Assembly (NCBI GenBank): GCA_024138025.1
Contig: JAMXBD010000232.1
Location: 682,001 to 746,000, forward strand
Length of the DNA stretch: 64,000 bases
Direction: 5' to 3'
Source: Combretum micranthum
Taxonomy: Eukaryota; Streptophyta; Magnoliopsida; Myrtales; Combretaceae
A program made the translations under genes and the position numbers. Positions 39,175-51,054 of this stretch are shown piece by piece (the stretch's first letter is position 1; every line of letters starts with the position of its first letter). The notes below the pieces were generated by a model. The model saw only the letters and a list, made by a program, of their open reading frames with translations, had not been told where the DNA came from and made no database searches.

Positions 39175-40135
39175 CTAGCAAAGGCAAATTTTTGCCTTTT
39201 TATCATCTTATTTTTTGCCTTCTCAAAGTGACTTTTTACCTTACTTTGCATCAATTTTTAACTGACAAAACATCATTAATTGTTGAGATTGATGATGCCA
39301 TTGCAAAGTAGACATGGAATATGAAAGATCAGTGCACAATTCATGAGTAAAAGCAACCCAAAAGTCACAAAATTCGTGCTAGAAAAATTGAAAAAAAAAT
39401 ACAATTTATGAAGCTTCAATTGTCCATTAATGATGATTTACAAGAATTGATGAAATTGGACGATTCATCTACCCACATTGGATGATCTGATGAAGAATAT
39501 GAAAGATCAATCATCAATTCATCAGTTTAAAACGAATTAAACACGAATTATTGGATTAAATTCGTGCAAATGAAGAGGCAAAAATCTATTCGTTTCTGAA
39601 GCAATACGAAACGTAAAATTGAGCTTGCAATCTATAAATAGGGGGTACTAGGATCAAAAGGCACAACTCAATTGCAAGAAACACACACATAACAAGATCA
39701 ATTCGAAATTTTCGAATTAAGGATGTAAAATTCGAAAATTTCAAATTAAAAGTTCTTGGATCAGATTCGATCCAAATTAAGTGTTTTAGGAGTATTAGAA
39801 ACTTGATTTTGATGTTTTAGTGTGCTTGGATTTGCTCGAATTGATCGGATTACTCTCTGTAAATTTTTTTTATTTGTTTGAAACTTCACCGCCGGCAACC
39901 ACCACCGCGAACCGCCGCTTCCGGTGGATCTGGGTGCGATCTACCACCGCCACCAGCTGCGACTTCCCCACAGGCGTCGGGCCGACAACCTTTCCAGCCT
40001 CGAAAACCACCACAGGCGACCGAGGAACGCTCGAAAGGCCGCGACTTCGTCTTCTTCGCTCGATCGGGTCAGATCCGACCCGAAATTCGATCCGAAAATC
40101 CGAAGTCCAACCCGCCCACTGGTCAACGGTCAGCC

Positions 40136-40360
40136 CAAATCAGACGGCCCAGATTCAATCATCCAGATCAGACGGTCCATATTTGATCAAGCAGATCAGC
40201 GGCCCAGATTTGATCAAGCAGATCAGACGGTCCAGATTTGATCAAGCAGATCAGACGGTCCAGATTTGATCAAGCAGATCAGACGGTCCAGATTTGATCA
40301 AGCAGATCAGACGGTCCAGATTTGATCATCCAAATTCGACGGTCCAGATTTGATCAAGGT
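40136..40360 (+). repeat. 28-bp minisatellite
   Basis: Units begin agatcagacggtccagattt; clean copies start at 40165, 40193 (27 bp), 40220, 40248, 40276, 40304 and 40332, with more diverged units on both sides to about 40457. The middle units are identical. The period is not a multiple of three and there are no spacers. Confidence 0.95.
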
Positions 40361-42785
40361 GATTAACGCCCCAGATCGAGTCAACGAGATCAGACGGCTA
40401 GGATCGGTCTTCAAATCAGACGCTCCAGATCTGATCCGCTCCATCCAACGGCCCAGGTCAGTCCGCATTATTTTATTATTATTTTTATTATATAATTAAT
40501 TTCAGAAAATAGCAAAAAAATAGTAAAAAATTCAGAAAAATCCAGAAAAATCAAAATAATTTTTTTTATATAAATTTATTTTTTTTATATATTTGAATAT
40601 TTTTAATATGTTTATAATAAATTGCTTTTGGAAATGCGTATTTAGTGCATGAAAAATAATATATTGTAAAATATTTTGAATATGTTGTGAATTTATGTGA
40701 TGATTATTCAAAAAAAAAAATAATAATAAAAATATAAAAATGACAAAATTAGATTTTCCAAAACCAAAATTTTTAATTAAAAAAATGATTTTTGGGCTTA
40801 GAAAAATATGTTTTCATGAAATGAAAATCAATTGATTAGATCATAGGATCATCAAAAATGGTTTTCGCAAAAATTTAAAATTCAATGAACTTAAAGTGAG
40901 AATAGTTCAAAAATATAAAAATGAACCAACAAACTAAGTTCTTTTTTTTAAAAGAACTACGTTTTGTCTGATCTCGATTAGCGAGTACGTAGGCACCTGC
41001 GGGGCGACATTAAAAAATAAAAAAAATGTTTTTGTTTTTTTAATATTGTGAATAAATATTTTGTAAATATAAGATAATTTGTTGATATTCATGTTCTAAA
41101 AAAAATAATAATAAATAAAAAATGAGAAAATATTTTTTGTTTATCACTTTGGTTATTTCTATGAAATTTTTGAGCAATAAAAAATAAAAAATATAAAAAG
41201 AAAACAAAAAAAATGTGACTTGTAAATATTGTGTTATAATATATTATTTGAGTTTTTGAGCATGAAAATGATAAATTATAAATTTATAATTCCGAAAGTG
41301 GTAACCAATTTGGTTTTAATAGGTTAGCCCCCGAATCCATGATATCTGGTTTTAAAAGTTTGGTTTTTAAAATCAAATTTTCACAGACTAGTAGCTAAGT
41401 TAGGATCAACCGACCCATTGATCCTAGCTTTTATTTTTTTCCCGATTTATATCGGGTGGCAACTCTAAAAAGTTTTCAAAAATTTAAAATTTCTTTTAAC
41501 CCTAGTCGAGGATTCATGTTAAATGGGTTCGGGTTTAATGTGAATCGGGTTAGGAGAAATGAACCAGATAGTGGAAAAATCCAGGCTCGACATGTGTGTG
41601 TGGGTAATGGGAAGGGAAGCTCACAGTTAGAGGAGAGAAAAAGAGAGGTTGTGTGAGTTTTTTGAACAAATGAAATAAAGTGAAAGAGAGAGAAAGTAAA
41701 AGGTTATACATATTAAGTGAAATTAGGTTTGTTTGTGTGTATTATAAAAAGGAAATAAAATAAAACAATTTGAAGCCAAATAGGGGGGCTTGTGCGCCGG
41801 CCATGTGAGGAGTGAGAAGGGAGAGTTTAAATTTGTTTTAATTTGTAATTTTTATAGTATGTAATAAAAAAAATAATTATAATTGTTAAGGGACAAAAAT
41901 TTCTTGGAAAAGAAAATGTAATTAAGTGTTTGTAAGGATGTAAGACTAGGGTATGGGTTGTGTGTGTAGTAGGTTGTACTTGTGAATAGTAATAAATAGA
42001 AGATAAGACATGTACTTTTACCGATAGTAAAGAAAATACGGGAAAAATGTTATAACTGTAACTTTTATAACCCGAAAAATTATATAATTGATATATCTGG
42101 AATTCTTATGAAATTACGAGCCTAACGGTACTAATATCATATATTTAATATTTCAAATCCCGAGGCATGCTTTTCGAAGTCTATATCCAACAGGTTTGAA
42201 ATAGATCAAAAATTCGCTAATCTTATATTTTAAAGCATCCTAGTATTATTGCGACCTAAACTACACCCTTTACTCATACTCCGACTCCTTGGTTTGAGAT
42301 TATGGGATTGCCGGGTTTAAACTACTAGGGTTTCTGGGTGATTCTCTGGTTTAGATCTTTGCCAATTTGGAAACTGATATTTTATGTTTATACAACACAT
42401 TTAATTTGAGAAATTTATTTTAAATTTTATTTTTGTAAGTATTTAATATCTCTTAACATTTTTAGAATTATTGAATTGGGTTTTATTTCCGAAGGTTAAT
42501 CATTATTTACATGTTAATAATTTGTTTTTGAATTCTATATTATCCAATTTTACAATTCAGAGTTAAGTACGGAATTTGTCGTACGTAGTGGTTTTGAATT
42601 TGAAGACTATTAAGTTCTTATTTTATTTTGAAGTATTTTCATTTTCTCAAGATTAAGAAATTTCTGGATTCGTTCGTGATTTAAAGCTAGTCAAAGTTCG
42701 GTTTTAATTTGGAGCCATTTTTAGAGTCTATTTTTTACGTTTATTTTGGAATTATTTACTGGAATTTTTCGGGGCTTACACATGT

Positions 42786-42978
42786 GCTAAAAAAGGAAAA
42801 GACTCTGTATATTTAACCCCTATTTAATTCTATTTAAAACCCTATTTAATTTATGATTTCAAGGATACGAAAAATATTTTACGTGCAAAAGACTATGTTT
42901 ATTTAATTCTTATTTAATTTATTTAAACCTTATTTAATTTAATGATTGTAAGAATACCAAAAATATTTTATGCCCATA
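42786..42978. repeat. Tandem repeat units 2 and 3
   Basis: Two units equivalent to 34937-35045. Unit 2 is gctaaaaaaggaaaagactc onward; unit 3 begins gcaaaagactatgttta and ends ttatgcccatat. Together with unit 1 they show the insertion target was already tandemly repeated. Confidence 0.85.
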
Positions 42979-45900
42979 TGCAAAAAATATTATACTAAAA
43001 ATATTACACTAAAATATTTATATTAAAGGCACCAAGGGGGTAGTTTTGCTTTAATAATATATGTGTGTGTATACATATATATATATATATATATATTCTT
43101 AGAGCCTAATGCTCACTAATCTAACTTTTTATTTTATTCATTTATGTTTCTTGCATTTATTTATTTTCATGCTAAATAATCAATACTAGTCATTTTATAA
43201 TCTTAGACTTATCCTCATCAAGTCAAAACATTTTATTTTCTTTGCTATGGGACTTGTCCATAAATCTAAATCCTGGGGAGCCTTGACATCATAAATCTAA
43301 GACTCCTATATTTTTTATTTATGTTCTCATTTTTCTTTATGAGACTACTCTATTTCTAAGTCCCAGGAAGACTTAAATAAAAATCCAAGACTTCCAAAAT
43401 TTTCTTCTTTTTCTTTTTCTTAAGCTTTCTAATGCATTTTCTTTTCTCTTTTTGGAACTTGTCCATTCTAAGTTCCAGGAAGTTTTGATGCAAGTTAAGA
43501 CTTCTCAGTACTTGACTTTACATTTATGCTTATTTAATTTTTTATATCTCTTATATTCGATATGATTTATTTTTCTTTTATCATATAATATAGCTATGAG
43601 TTTATATTCATGTATAATTACAATGTTGTTTTCTTAATGAGATTTTTTTTAGAATAAAATGAGTTCTTTTCTTTTATAAAAATAAGATTAAACTCTCTAT
43701 AAAAAAAATAATTTTTGATACTTAGGAAAGATTTCTACTAAAACTTATGAATGATTTAACAACCTCCTTTTCAAAAATTTAAATAGGTTCATCATAAATT
43801 TTTAGTGTTGCTTTTATGAAAAGTTTCTTCAAGACTTAATTATATGGTTCCATTACTCTTTTTTCAAATACTAAAATAAATTTATTATTAAATCTTAATT
43901 TTGATAATTCCATATTATGCAAACTTTTCTTAAAAACTTATTTATAAGATTTATACCAACACTTCGATAAACACTAAGAATCAAACAATTGTTCTAAGTC
44001 AAGTTTAAGATTAACCCACTAGTTAAAAATTCACTTAAAAATGAAATCGGTATACAACTTAAGAAACTAAGTTTTAAGAAGTAAGTTCATTTTCTTTTTA
44101 TTAAGAAAATATAAATAATAGATATAATAACTAGACACTCACTTGTAACAAACTAAAGATTTTCCAACAACCTCTTAAAGGTTCATGTGTTGAAAAAAAA
44201 TATGAATTTTTTCCAGAGTTATTATGAGAATAAGAATTTAGAACAAGCCATTCATTTAATTTTTCCCATATACTAAAACTTAGATCATTTTAGAATAATA
44301 AAATTTAGAATGATTTTCTTCATAAACCACATAAAGATTCATGAAATATTCATGAACTCAAAATAAATATAAAATCATAATTTTCTTTAATTAAGTTTCT
44401 TATTTACAAAATCTAAAGAATTAAAACTTTGTTTAAGAAGCAAACTTAGGAAAATTTCTATAAGGAAATACACTTAGAGTTTCATGCCACAGTGAATAAG
44501 ACCATGTCTTGTAAAATAAGTTATTAAATAAAATTCGTTTCAAATATGAGACCTTTGAGATTTTAAAATATATATTGAACTATGATTCTTACTTTCTTGT
44601 TGTTGAGTCACATGTTTATAAAATAGCAAATTTAATTGTAAGTTAAATCGCTAAACTCTATCTTTCACAACGATTGTTTACAAATTTTATTTTTGGGACA
44701 ACATCACTAGAATCATGCATATAATATGAGTCTATGTATATATTAAAATGATTTTTCAATTATATAAATATTTATGTATTTTTTATAGAATTTTTTGATG
44801 AAATAAAATTTAGAAAAATTACAAATTGAGGCTGAAATTTTTGTGTTAGAATTGTACAACACATTTTCAAACTCAAATGAATGTTAAAAATAACCTTAGA
44901 AATGTATAGATCTTTTCGAGTAGGTAAAAGACAGTATCTTATTTGCGAAATTTCGAGTTAAAATGAGTAAGTTATGACCGTTTTAAGTTGGAATTTCACA
45001 TAATCCGATTTTGATGAAAGTAGCAAGATAGAATTAATAAGTTCAAGTAGAACTTCTATAAAATACTCATTCCAGATATTTTTTTTATTTAGGTAACGAG
45101 GAATTTGAGACTCTTCCTTTGTGAGGATTATTATGACTAAGAAGATTAGGAAATGGACGAGTGAGTTTTCCTTCTAAATTCATTACCTTGCTTGTGTTTA
45201 TAAAGTAGTTGACTAACATGATAAGAAAGATAAAAACATATATGTATTGAGGATTATCAAGGGTTAAGCATGTGTCTCTTTTTCTTATGTGATTAAGTGA
45301 ATGTTAAGCATATCGCAACATTAGAATGTTTGTTTGACTCTGTTTATTCATTTGTATGCTTGATTATTGTGTGTGTTTAAATTGATTGATCGTCCTCAAT
45401 AAATCATAATACAGAATGGCATTAACAAGAAAATAGTCATGTGTAGCATCTGTCAAGTCATATTTTTTGAAGGCTGCTACTCCTATGCGTAGAGTTGGAC
45501 GGGCTAAGAGCGTACCGAGACACGGGCCATGCTCCTTCCTAAGGAATCCACATTGTTTGGGGAATGCGACCCTAGGTTTGGAGCTATGCCAGCTGAATGC
45601 TATGGGCAAATGCCTAGGGACTAGTAGTAGAAGATTAAGAAGACCTTCATCAACAATTCCGTAACCCTTGATATGAAGGGCATAAATCCATTCTATGTAT
45701 AGGTTCCGGATAACTATACATATGTGTATTCTTCATGTGATTATTGCGTAGGCATAGCATATGCTTGACTAACCAACTTGTTTGTTTGTGAATGTTGGTA
45801 CGAATGATGAGAAAACATCTCATTAATCTCGTTGGAAGCTTATATCCTAATAGTTTTTGTTGAAATAGGTATACTTGAGACTTTATTAGAGGTAAGACAA

Positions 45901-46291
45901 CAAGGAAATCGTTAGTGGATCCTTAAGCTTTTACGGAAGAAGTGGGAACATAAGATGGATTCACTTTCTTGTAATATCTTTGTGAGCTATATATGATATG
46001 TTGGTGTTTTGGAGATTGCTAGAAAATGTATTTATGTGAACTTGAAGACATTAGTGGGAGTATGCCCCTAAGAATTATAACTGACTTCGGTTATGCTTCA
46101 TGTTGAATATTTCCCTTATCTTGTTACTTAATGGTTAACAAAATAAATTGCACTATTCTGACACGTTCCCTCTAATGTGTTGTACGCCTTGTGCATAATA
46201 TGGAAGCCCTTGCATTACTAAGGAAGTCATTTATTTGCTTTAATATTATGTACGGTGGATTGCCACGTTTATGGTACCTCATGGGGCGTGA
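42979..46291 (+). repeat. LTR remnant of the same family, plus strand
   Basis: From about 44870 the sequence parallels the minus-strand LTR at 35046-36360: an aaatttcgagttaaaatgag phrase, a gacgagtgagttttc phrase near 45154, and a terminal ggattgccacgttta with ggggcgtgata (46251-46291). No matching start was found, so the left side is eroded. The block near 43247-43500 has three degenerate repeats (gggacttgtccat / taagtcccaggaag type). A TA microsatellite lies at 43070-43095. Open frames at 45364-45664 belong to the LTR and are not genes. Confidence 0.6.
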
Positions 46292-46358
46292 TAGGATGCT
46301 AGGTTTGAATGAGCATAGGTAAAGTACGAAGAAAGATATATTTATAGGATAATGGTAT

Positions 46359-46752
46359 GTCAAGTGCATGTACTTTCAATTTTTAACAATATAGTATCTC
46401 ATCTTTAGATTTTGATAAATTATTAGTATATGTATTTTCAAAGCATATGCGATTTGATGTCTCTATTAAATAATATTTGATGGACGTTCGTTTTGATGAT
46501 AAGATAATGGAAACATAATGCTTCTAATTTTAATTTTTGATAATTTTTCGGCAATTTAGTGTCGCATGTTTATATTTTAGCAATTTTTGTCCAAGTGTTT
46601 GCCATTATCCTATTATCAAAATGAATATTCGTAAAATATTATTTAATAGAGGTACTGAACTGTACATACTTTGAAAGTATGAGCATTGATTTAGTAAAAT
46701 TTAAAGATAAGATACTAAATTATAAAAAATTTAAAATATGGGTACAGGGCTT
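46359..46752. mobile_element. Foldback MITE upstream of the serine-rich gene copy 1
   Basis: The left arm (from about 46359, tcaagtgcatgtactttc) is the imperfect inverse of the right arm (tactttgaaagtatgagc through ggtacagggcttgcc). Both arms contain an attaaataatatt phrase and its inverse. In the downstream duplicate (about 54368-54695) the right arm is shortened, which tells the copies apart. Confidence 0.6.
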
Positions 46753-46873
46753 GCCTGTATCCCTATGCTTCCTCACTGTGGTTGGTGCTAGTGTCTCATA
46801 GTTTGTGAGATCTTTTCTCTCTCCCTCTCTTTTTTTTAAATTGACCAGCCAGGCTGTCATGGTATAAACACGC

Positions 46874-46887
46874 TTCTTCTAGAAGAA
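46874..46887. promoter_or_regulatory. Heat-shock-element-like palindrome, copy 1
   Basis: TTCTTCTAGAAGAA is a perfect palindrome containing TTCnnGAA, the core of heat shock factor sites, 246 bases upstream of the TATA box. It is also present in the second copy. Function is inferred from the motif only. Confidence 0.35.
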
Positions 46888-47132
46888 TAGACCAGATTCT
46901 ATCCTTCTTTTAATGGGTTAATTAATATATATAATCGGAAAAAGAAAAGTAACTTAACATGGTTTGTGATATTGTTAATGACAATAAGATTAACCTTCGT
47001 CCCATAAATTCACAACGGCAAAGTAATAATGTTGAGTCCGTTGAAAACAGATATCCAATAATTAAGCAATTATTGATAGCTAGGATGTTTCAGGTATTTT
47101 TTGTTTTTCCTTTTAATCGTTGAATCTGTTCT

Positions 47133-47140
47133 TATAAATA
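47133..47140 (+). promoter_or_regulatory. TATA box, serine-rich gene copy 1
   Basis: TATAAATA, followed about 30 bases later by the likely transcript start near 47165. A 5' leader exon ends at 47246 at a good donor (TTCCAG|gtac). The equivalent position in the second copy carries the same box. Confidence 0.6.
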
Positions 47141-47670
47141 GACCTCACAAGCAGCTCTTCTGCAGATTAGATTCTTCAATTGAAAAGTCGATACCTTAAC
47201 ATTTGCCTGCCAAGCCTTCAGCTGATCTGCAAACTCCAATTTCCAGGTACAATTTCATTTTCTTATTAAAAGAAAAATTTTATCATTTTCATCACATTCT
47301 GATTGAACCATAAGTTACACGATTAATATTTTTTATATTTTCAAAATATGTTGCCTTTCTTATACAAGATTTGATTTTGGATGCACTCCTCGTATATCAT
47401 ATCATGAAATTTTTCTATTTTTACATGAATATTGCTCAAATAAATAATGAAAAGTTAAAAACTCCTCAAAGTATTATTACTTCTTTTTTTTTGGGGAATT
47501 TCTTCAAACTATTATAATGGATTAAAAATTGGAGAAAAAGTAATCAAATGTGAATATGTGATGAATGGTATCCAGGACTTATAGGTATCAGTTATAAAAG
47601 CTTTCTCTCTCTCTTTTAGGTTTTTGGCATTCAATAGTCATTTCTTTTTGATCAAATTTGCAGCAATGTC

Positions 47671-47817
47671 ATGGATTGGCAATTCAATTACATTATTATG
47701 GCATTTATCTGCTTTTATTTGGTCCTAATCTTTTGCATTATTTATGTTTGTTCCATTGCATTTGAGATTTCCACTATTCTTGAAAACCACTCTCTTGGCA
47801 GCTTGTATTTTATTTAG
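47671..47817 (+). other. 48-codon open frame in the leader region of copy 1
   Basis: It follows a good splice acceptor (tttgcag, ending 47663) and encodes a hydrophobic peptide starting MDWQFNYIIMAFICFYLVL, with one likely membrane segment. In copy 2 the same start is kept (55623), but an insertion with a poly-T tract changes the frame after nine residues. It may be a leader peptide frame, an alternative exon or chance; the loss in copy 2 argues against strong constraint. Confidence 0.3.
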
Positions 47818-48531
47818 GGAAATTATGTATTTGAAAGCCCTGTTTGAACATTTATTGAAATACGTTCATTAAAAAACACAAGAAATGAAAAAAATGATAG
47901 GCCATAAAAAAGTTACCACACCTTTGGGTATTCTTTCCATAATTGTTAAATTGGGTTGCAACTAGTGTCATAGGTACTGAGCTACCACTTTTGTTTTCAT
48001 TATGTTTTTTAAGGTTATGTTATAGTCTTGTCCTTAGTATTGTTATATTCACTCTAACAACCATTTCAATGGTTATTAAGGAGACTATAGAAATATATTC
48101 TATTATTATAAATTTAAATACGAGCAAGTTCTAAGAAGATTTATGGTATACTATGTCTACTAAATGTTTCATTTAAAACATCTAATGACTCCTATATTTC
48201 ATAATGTTATCGCCTATTATTTTTACTCAATTTAATTACATAAACATTTTTATTTTAAGATGAATGTTTATTGCAACCGTTAAAGAAAGAAAACAAAGAG
48301 TTTTTTTTTTTTTTTTTTTTTTTTTGGGCCGGTGAAAATAAAGAAGTTAATCGGTTCGTTTTAGTAGTGACCCATGTTCATATCATTTAGCTATAATTTA
48401 ATAATGCATACAAGCTACCTCTCCCAATTAATGGCGCATTTGAACTCTTTTGGTCCATTAATCTATTTATCCACTTAGCTTAAAGATCTTGCCTTTTTTT
48501 TGGTACTTTTTTGAGTATCACAGCACAAGAT

Positions 48532-48843
48532 ATGGAGGAAGGGAATCATAAACCCAAACCAACGAATGAGAAGTTTCTGGATCGCAAATTATCAATCCCA
48601 AGAATAAATGAAGGGGTAATCCAGAGGCAGTCATCGTTGCCATCGCCATTACCATCAGCATCTCCATTGCAACCGCCGAGCCAAGGTGGCTCCTTAAAAT
48701 CATCGAGTGGCAAGTTAAACTGCCTATGCTCCCCCACCACGCATGCTGGTTCGTTCAGATGTCGGTTCCATCGCAATGATAGCTACAAACCTAGCCAATT
48801 TGAAGATGATGGGGGAAAAGACAAACTAAGTAAAACATATTGA
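48532..48843 (+). CDS. Serine-rich protein-like, truncated and chimeric copy 1
   Basis: A 103-residue protein. The coding exon follows an acceptor at 48521-48523 (atcacag), preceded by a leader exon and an intron of about 1.3 kb. The diagnostic core is CLCSPTTHAGSFRCRFHRND, matching the plant serine-rich-protein-like family (CxCSPTxHPGSFRCxxHR), whose biochemical role is unknown; the usual proline after H is alanine. The first 82 residues match copy 2 with few changes. After HRNDS the sequence switches to an unrelated 19-residue tail ending KLSKTY, because the duplication ends there and the ribosome reads into adjacent DNA. The frame is open and promoter parts are kept, so it could be expressed, but the original C-terminus is lost. 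Function cannot be assigned from sequence. Confidence 0.75.
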   Translation: MEEGNHKPKPTNEKFLDRKLSIPRINEGVIQRQSSLPSPLPSASPLQPPSQGGSLKSSSGKLNCLCSPTTHAGSFRCRFHRNDSYKPSQFEDDGGKDKLSKTY

Positions 48844-50060
48844 TAAGTGATAAAATAGAAAGTGTAACTAAACTTAATCCTTGGGTATTTTAGACACACA
48901 AACCTACCTTTAACTAAAGCTGCTCGTTCTAGATCAACTCTATTCACAAAACATTCAGAACCCATGTACTTCCAACGAAAGAAATAAAATAAAATAAAGC
49001 AAACATGTGTCACGTTAATACCAATGAATATATTGTTAACTTTAATGAAGCTTTCTTAAAAATACTTTAGTTAAATGAAGGTTAGATATTCATTTGTATG
49101 TCCTCACTCTTTTGTTTGCTTATGAGTAATTACAAATATGCTTTAAAGAAGGTAATTATATGTTCTCACTTGCTAAATTATGGAGTAATTACAAATATGC
49201 TTTAAAAAAGATACAGTTTTACTTTTTCTTCCTTTCTTTCGGTTTTTTTCCCCTTTTTGACTACTTTAACATTGTATAATTCGAGAAGAAGGGGACGGAA
49301 CCTCTCATGTTGAGAGATGAGTGTTCAAGCCAGTAATTATAACGAATCGCAAAGAAGTGGTTAGACTTTTAAAACTATACTCATAACTGTGATATTGTAG
49401 CTGAAGCCAATAATGGCAACTAAAAAAATTAATTCTAGTGACAACTTTTAGGCTTAATATGATTATAATGGATATGAATAGAAATTTTTTAAAGGTTATG
49501 AAAAAGTGAAATCATGTGATCTATCCGCATCATCTAGTAATATTTAGAAATTCTTTTAAGTTTGGTATTTTGAAAAATTTAGGTGAATATCTTTTTCTAA
49601 ATCTTTATTCTTAATAAAAAGAATTTCATGTATTGGAAATAACAAAGAATTATCAATATTTATGTTTTTGCAAAAAAAAAAAAAAAAAATCATTTTGGCA
49701 TAGTAACTTCACTTATGATCATATATCTGCGTGAACTTATAAATTTGTAACATGAACACATAACTCAAATTATGATTATGATAAAATATTCAAGAGAATA
49801 TAAAAATATAAATAAATTGGCAAATTCATAAAGCTGGTAAAACAAAACATGAGAGTCTTAATTTGTTATCAAGTCTTTTCGAGATTTGAATTAATCCAAT
49901 CACTATAAGAAATAAATAAAATAAGCATAATGAAAAAAAAATTAAGTAGGAGTCTTCGAATTTAAATAAGGCTCCCCAAGACTTGAAGTTTCAATCTCTT
50001 TCGGACTTAAATATGGACAAGTCCAAGACTAGAATAAATTGTGATTACCACGTTAGTTAA
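48844..50060. other. Intergenic, no gene recognised
   Basis: AT-rich, with poly-A at about 49673-49689. Near 49955-50030 a phrase (ggctccccaagacttgaag, then atggacaagtccaagact) is an inverted, diverged copy of the repeats at 43247-43500, so part of this stretch is an old LTR fragment. Confidence 0.4.
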
Positions 50061-50697
50061 CTATTCTACGCAATTACTCACTCCCTAATGAAGCCTCCAA
50101 AGATGTAAATGTACAGGTTCATTACATGTATCACGTGCGTGTAGCATAAATTCATACACTTTACATGGTTTGAATTTGTAAAGGATTAGTGTTGCATAGA
50201 ATGATTGTAAAAGGAATAATTTGGAGAGGGATTGTAGAGGCAAAATAGGCAACCTTAGCAAGCTTAGGATCTCGTGACAGTTGATCTATCAAAAAGTTCT
50301 GGTTTCCTCATAAATGATACGATCATGTATTTATTCAGGTAGTGAGAAATTATCACCATTGGATTTCATGACCAATTAATGGTCAAGATTTATTAGGATT
50401 TAATATCCTTAATGGGCTAAAGAGAATAATAAAGCCCAATTATATATAATTATATATATATATATATATTTAGTGAGACCCATTGGTACCTAAGCCTGTA
50501 AAAACATACAAGACATTTTTAATGAACCTTATTCTAAGCCCATTAATCCAAAACTCTCTAAATTATCCTAAATTAAGTCTAATAACTTGGATCCTATCAC
50601 TAATCCAAATAATTAGCCTAAGAATAATTTAGTTTATTCAAGTTTGGTTTATGAATTTGTATCATATAAAAATTCTTCATCTACAAATAGTTTATAT
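50061..50697. repeat. Dispersed repeat, copy B, left part
   Basis: Matches copy A (32630-33130) closely; it shares gcaagcttaggatctcgtga and aaaaagttctggtttcctca. It contains a TA run at 50440-50470 and a segment absent from copy A (about 50595-50655). It is cut at about 50697 by retrotransposon DNA and resumes at 54123. Confidence 0.8.
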
Positions 50698-50700
50698 TTA

Positions 50701-50990
50701 TTGTACAACATTTTTTTTCCATATGCTCCTACATATGCCACGTAGTAAGGGGCGTATGTCTTTTTGTGGTTGAATTTTGTGCTATTTCCCTTCTACGGGG
50801 CGTATGGATAGATGACCACGTTCACTTCTTCTTTATCTTAATTTCAATTGGTTTGGTCGTGTTTAGCTCCATCTTGCCTGGAATCAACAATTTAGTCGAT
50901 TAAGTACCAATTCTAGATTATTTTTACTTAAAATATCAATTAAATATAGTTCGAATCATCATAGAATTAAGGGTGCTAACGTAATTATCA
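50701..50990 (-). mobile_element. Inverted fragment of an Athila-like LTR
   Basis: Reverse complement of the first 284 bases of the LTR at 52714-54122, from TGATAA (50990) to ttgtacaaca (50701). It shares phrases such as tagaattggtacttaat and agatggagctaaac (read on the minus strand). The fragment is itself bracketed by 22-bp inverted repeats (50673-50694 and 50996-51017). Confidence 0.85.
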
Positions 50991-51054
50991 AATTTTAAAC
51001 TATTTGTAGATGAAGAATAATTACTAGTAATGACTATTTGACTAATCCAAACAA

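Larger units (their letters stand above)
38730..41592 (+). mobile_element. Solo LTR, Tat/Ogre-like (Ty3/gypsy)
   Basis: Begins TGTAGACACCC, a typical start of Tat-lineage LTRs. It contains the conserved actacgtttt...gagtacgtaggcacctgcgg block (40959-41003) and a gggtggcaactct motif near 41455 known from the downstream part of such LTRs. It can be closed at ctcgaca (41592), with tgtgt on both sides (38725-38729 and 41593-41597). The duplication is low-complexity, so the right limit is tentative. The interior holds an SINE-like pol III motif pair and a 28-bp minisatellite. The 149-codon open frame at 39820-40269 is produced by the minisatellite and GC-rich leader and is not considered a gene. 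Confidence 0.7.
35046..42780 (-). mobile_element. Long LTR of Tekay-like family, minus strand, with nested insertion
   Basis: Ends are TGTCACGCCCCGAA at the left and TTCGGGGCTTACA at the right, imperfect inverted copies of each other. Flanks are catat (35041-35045) and catgt (42781-42785), a near-perfect five-base duplication. Read on the minus strand it begins TGTAAGCCCCGAA and ends GGGGCGTGACA, the pattern of a single LTR. Removing the nested element (38730-41592) leaves about 4.9 kb and no coding capacity. The right-hand end of a sister LTR (about 44870-46291) matches its left end in inverted orientation, including a ggattgccacgttta block. Confidence 0.7.
46301..48784 (+). repeat. Segmental duplication, upstream copy
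   Basis: Aligns by eye with 54307-56822 along its whole length, including the foldback element, the palindrome, TATA box, leader exon, leader intron and most of the coding exon. Both copies are interrupted by small indels. The similarity stops abruptly at AGCT inside the coding sequence (48784 and 56822). The left limit coincides with the end of an LTR remnant. Confidence 0.9.

Noticed and set aside
39061..39180. Possible functional tRNA gene
   Set aside because: Box-like motifs are present, but no acceptor stem, anticodon arm or T-arm pairing can be drawn.
39820..40269. 149-codon open frame, plus two overlapping frames of more than 100 codons
   Set aside because: They are created by a GC-rich LTR stretch and the 28-bp minisatellite; three frames are open at once, so coding is unlikely.
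40136..40360. Regular short repeats resembling a CRISPR array
   Set aside because: The repeats are head to tail without spacers, in a plant LTR; it is a minisatellite.
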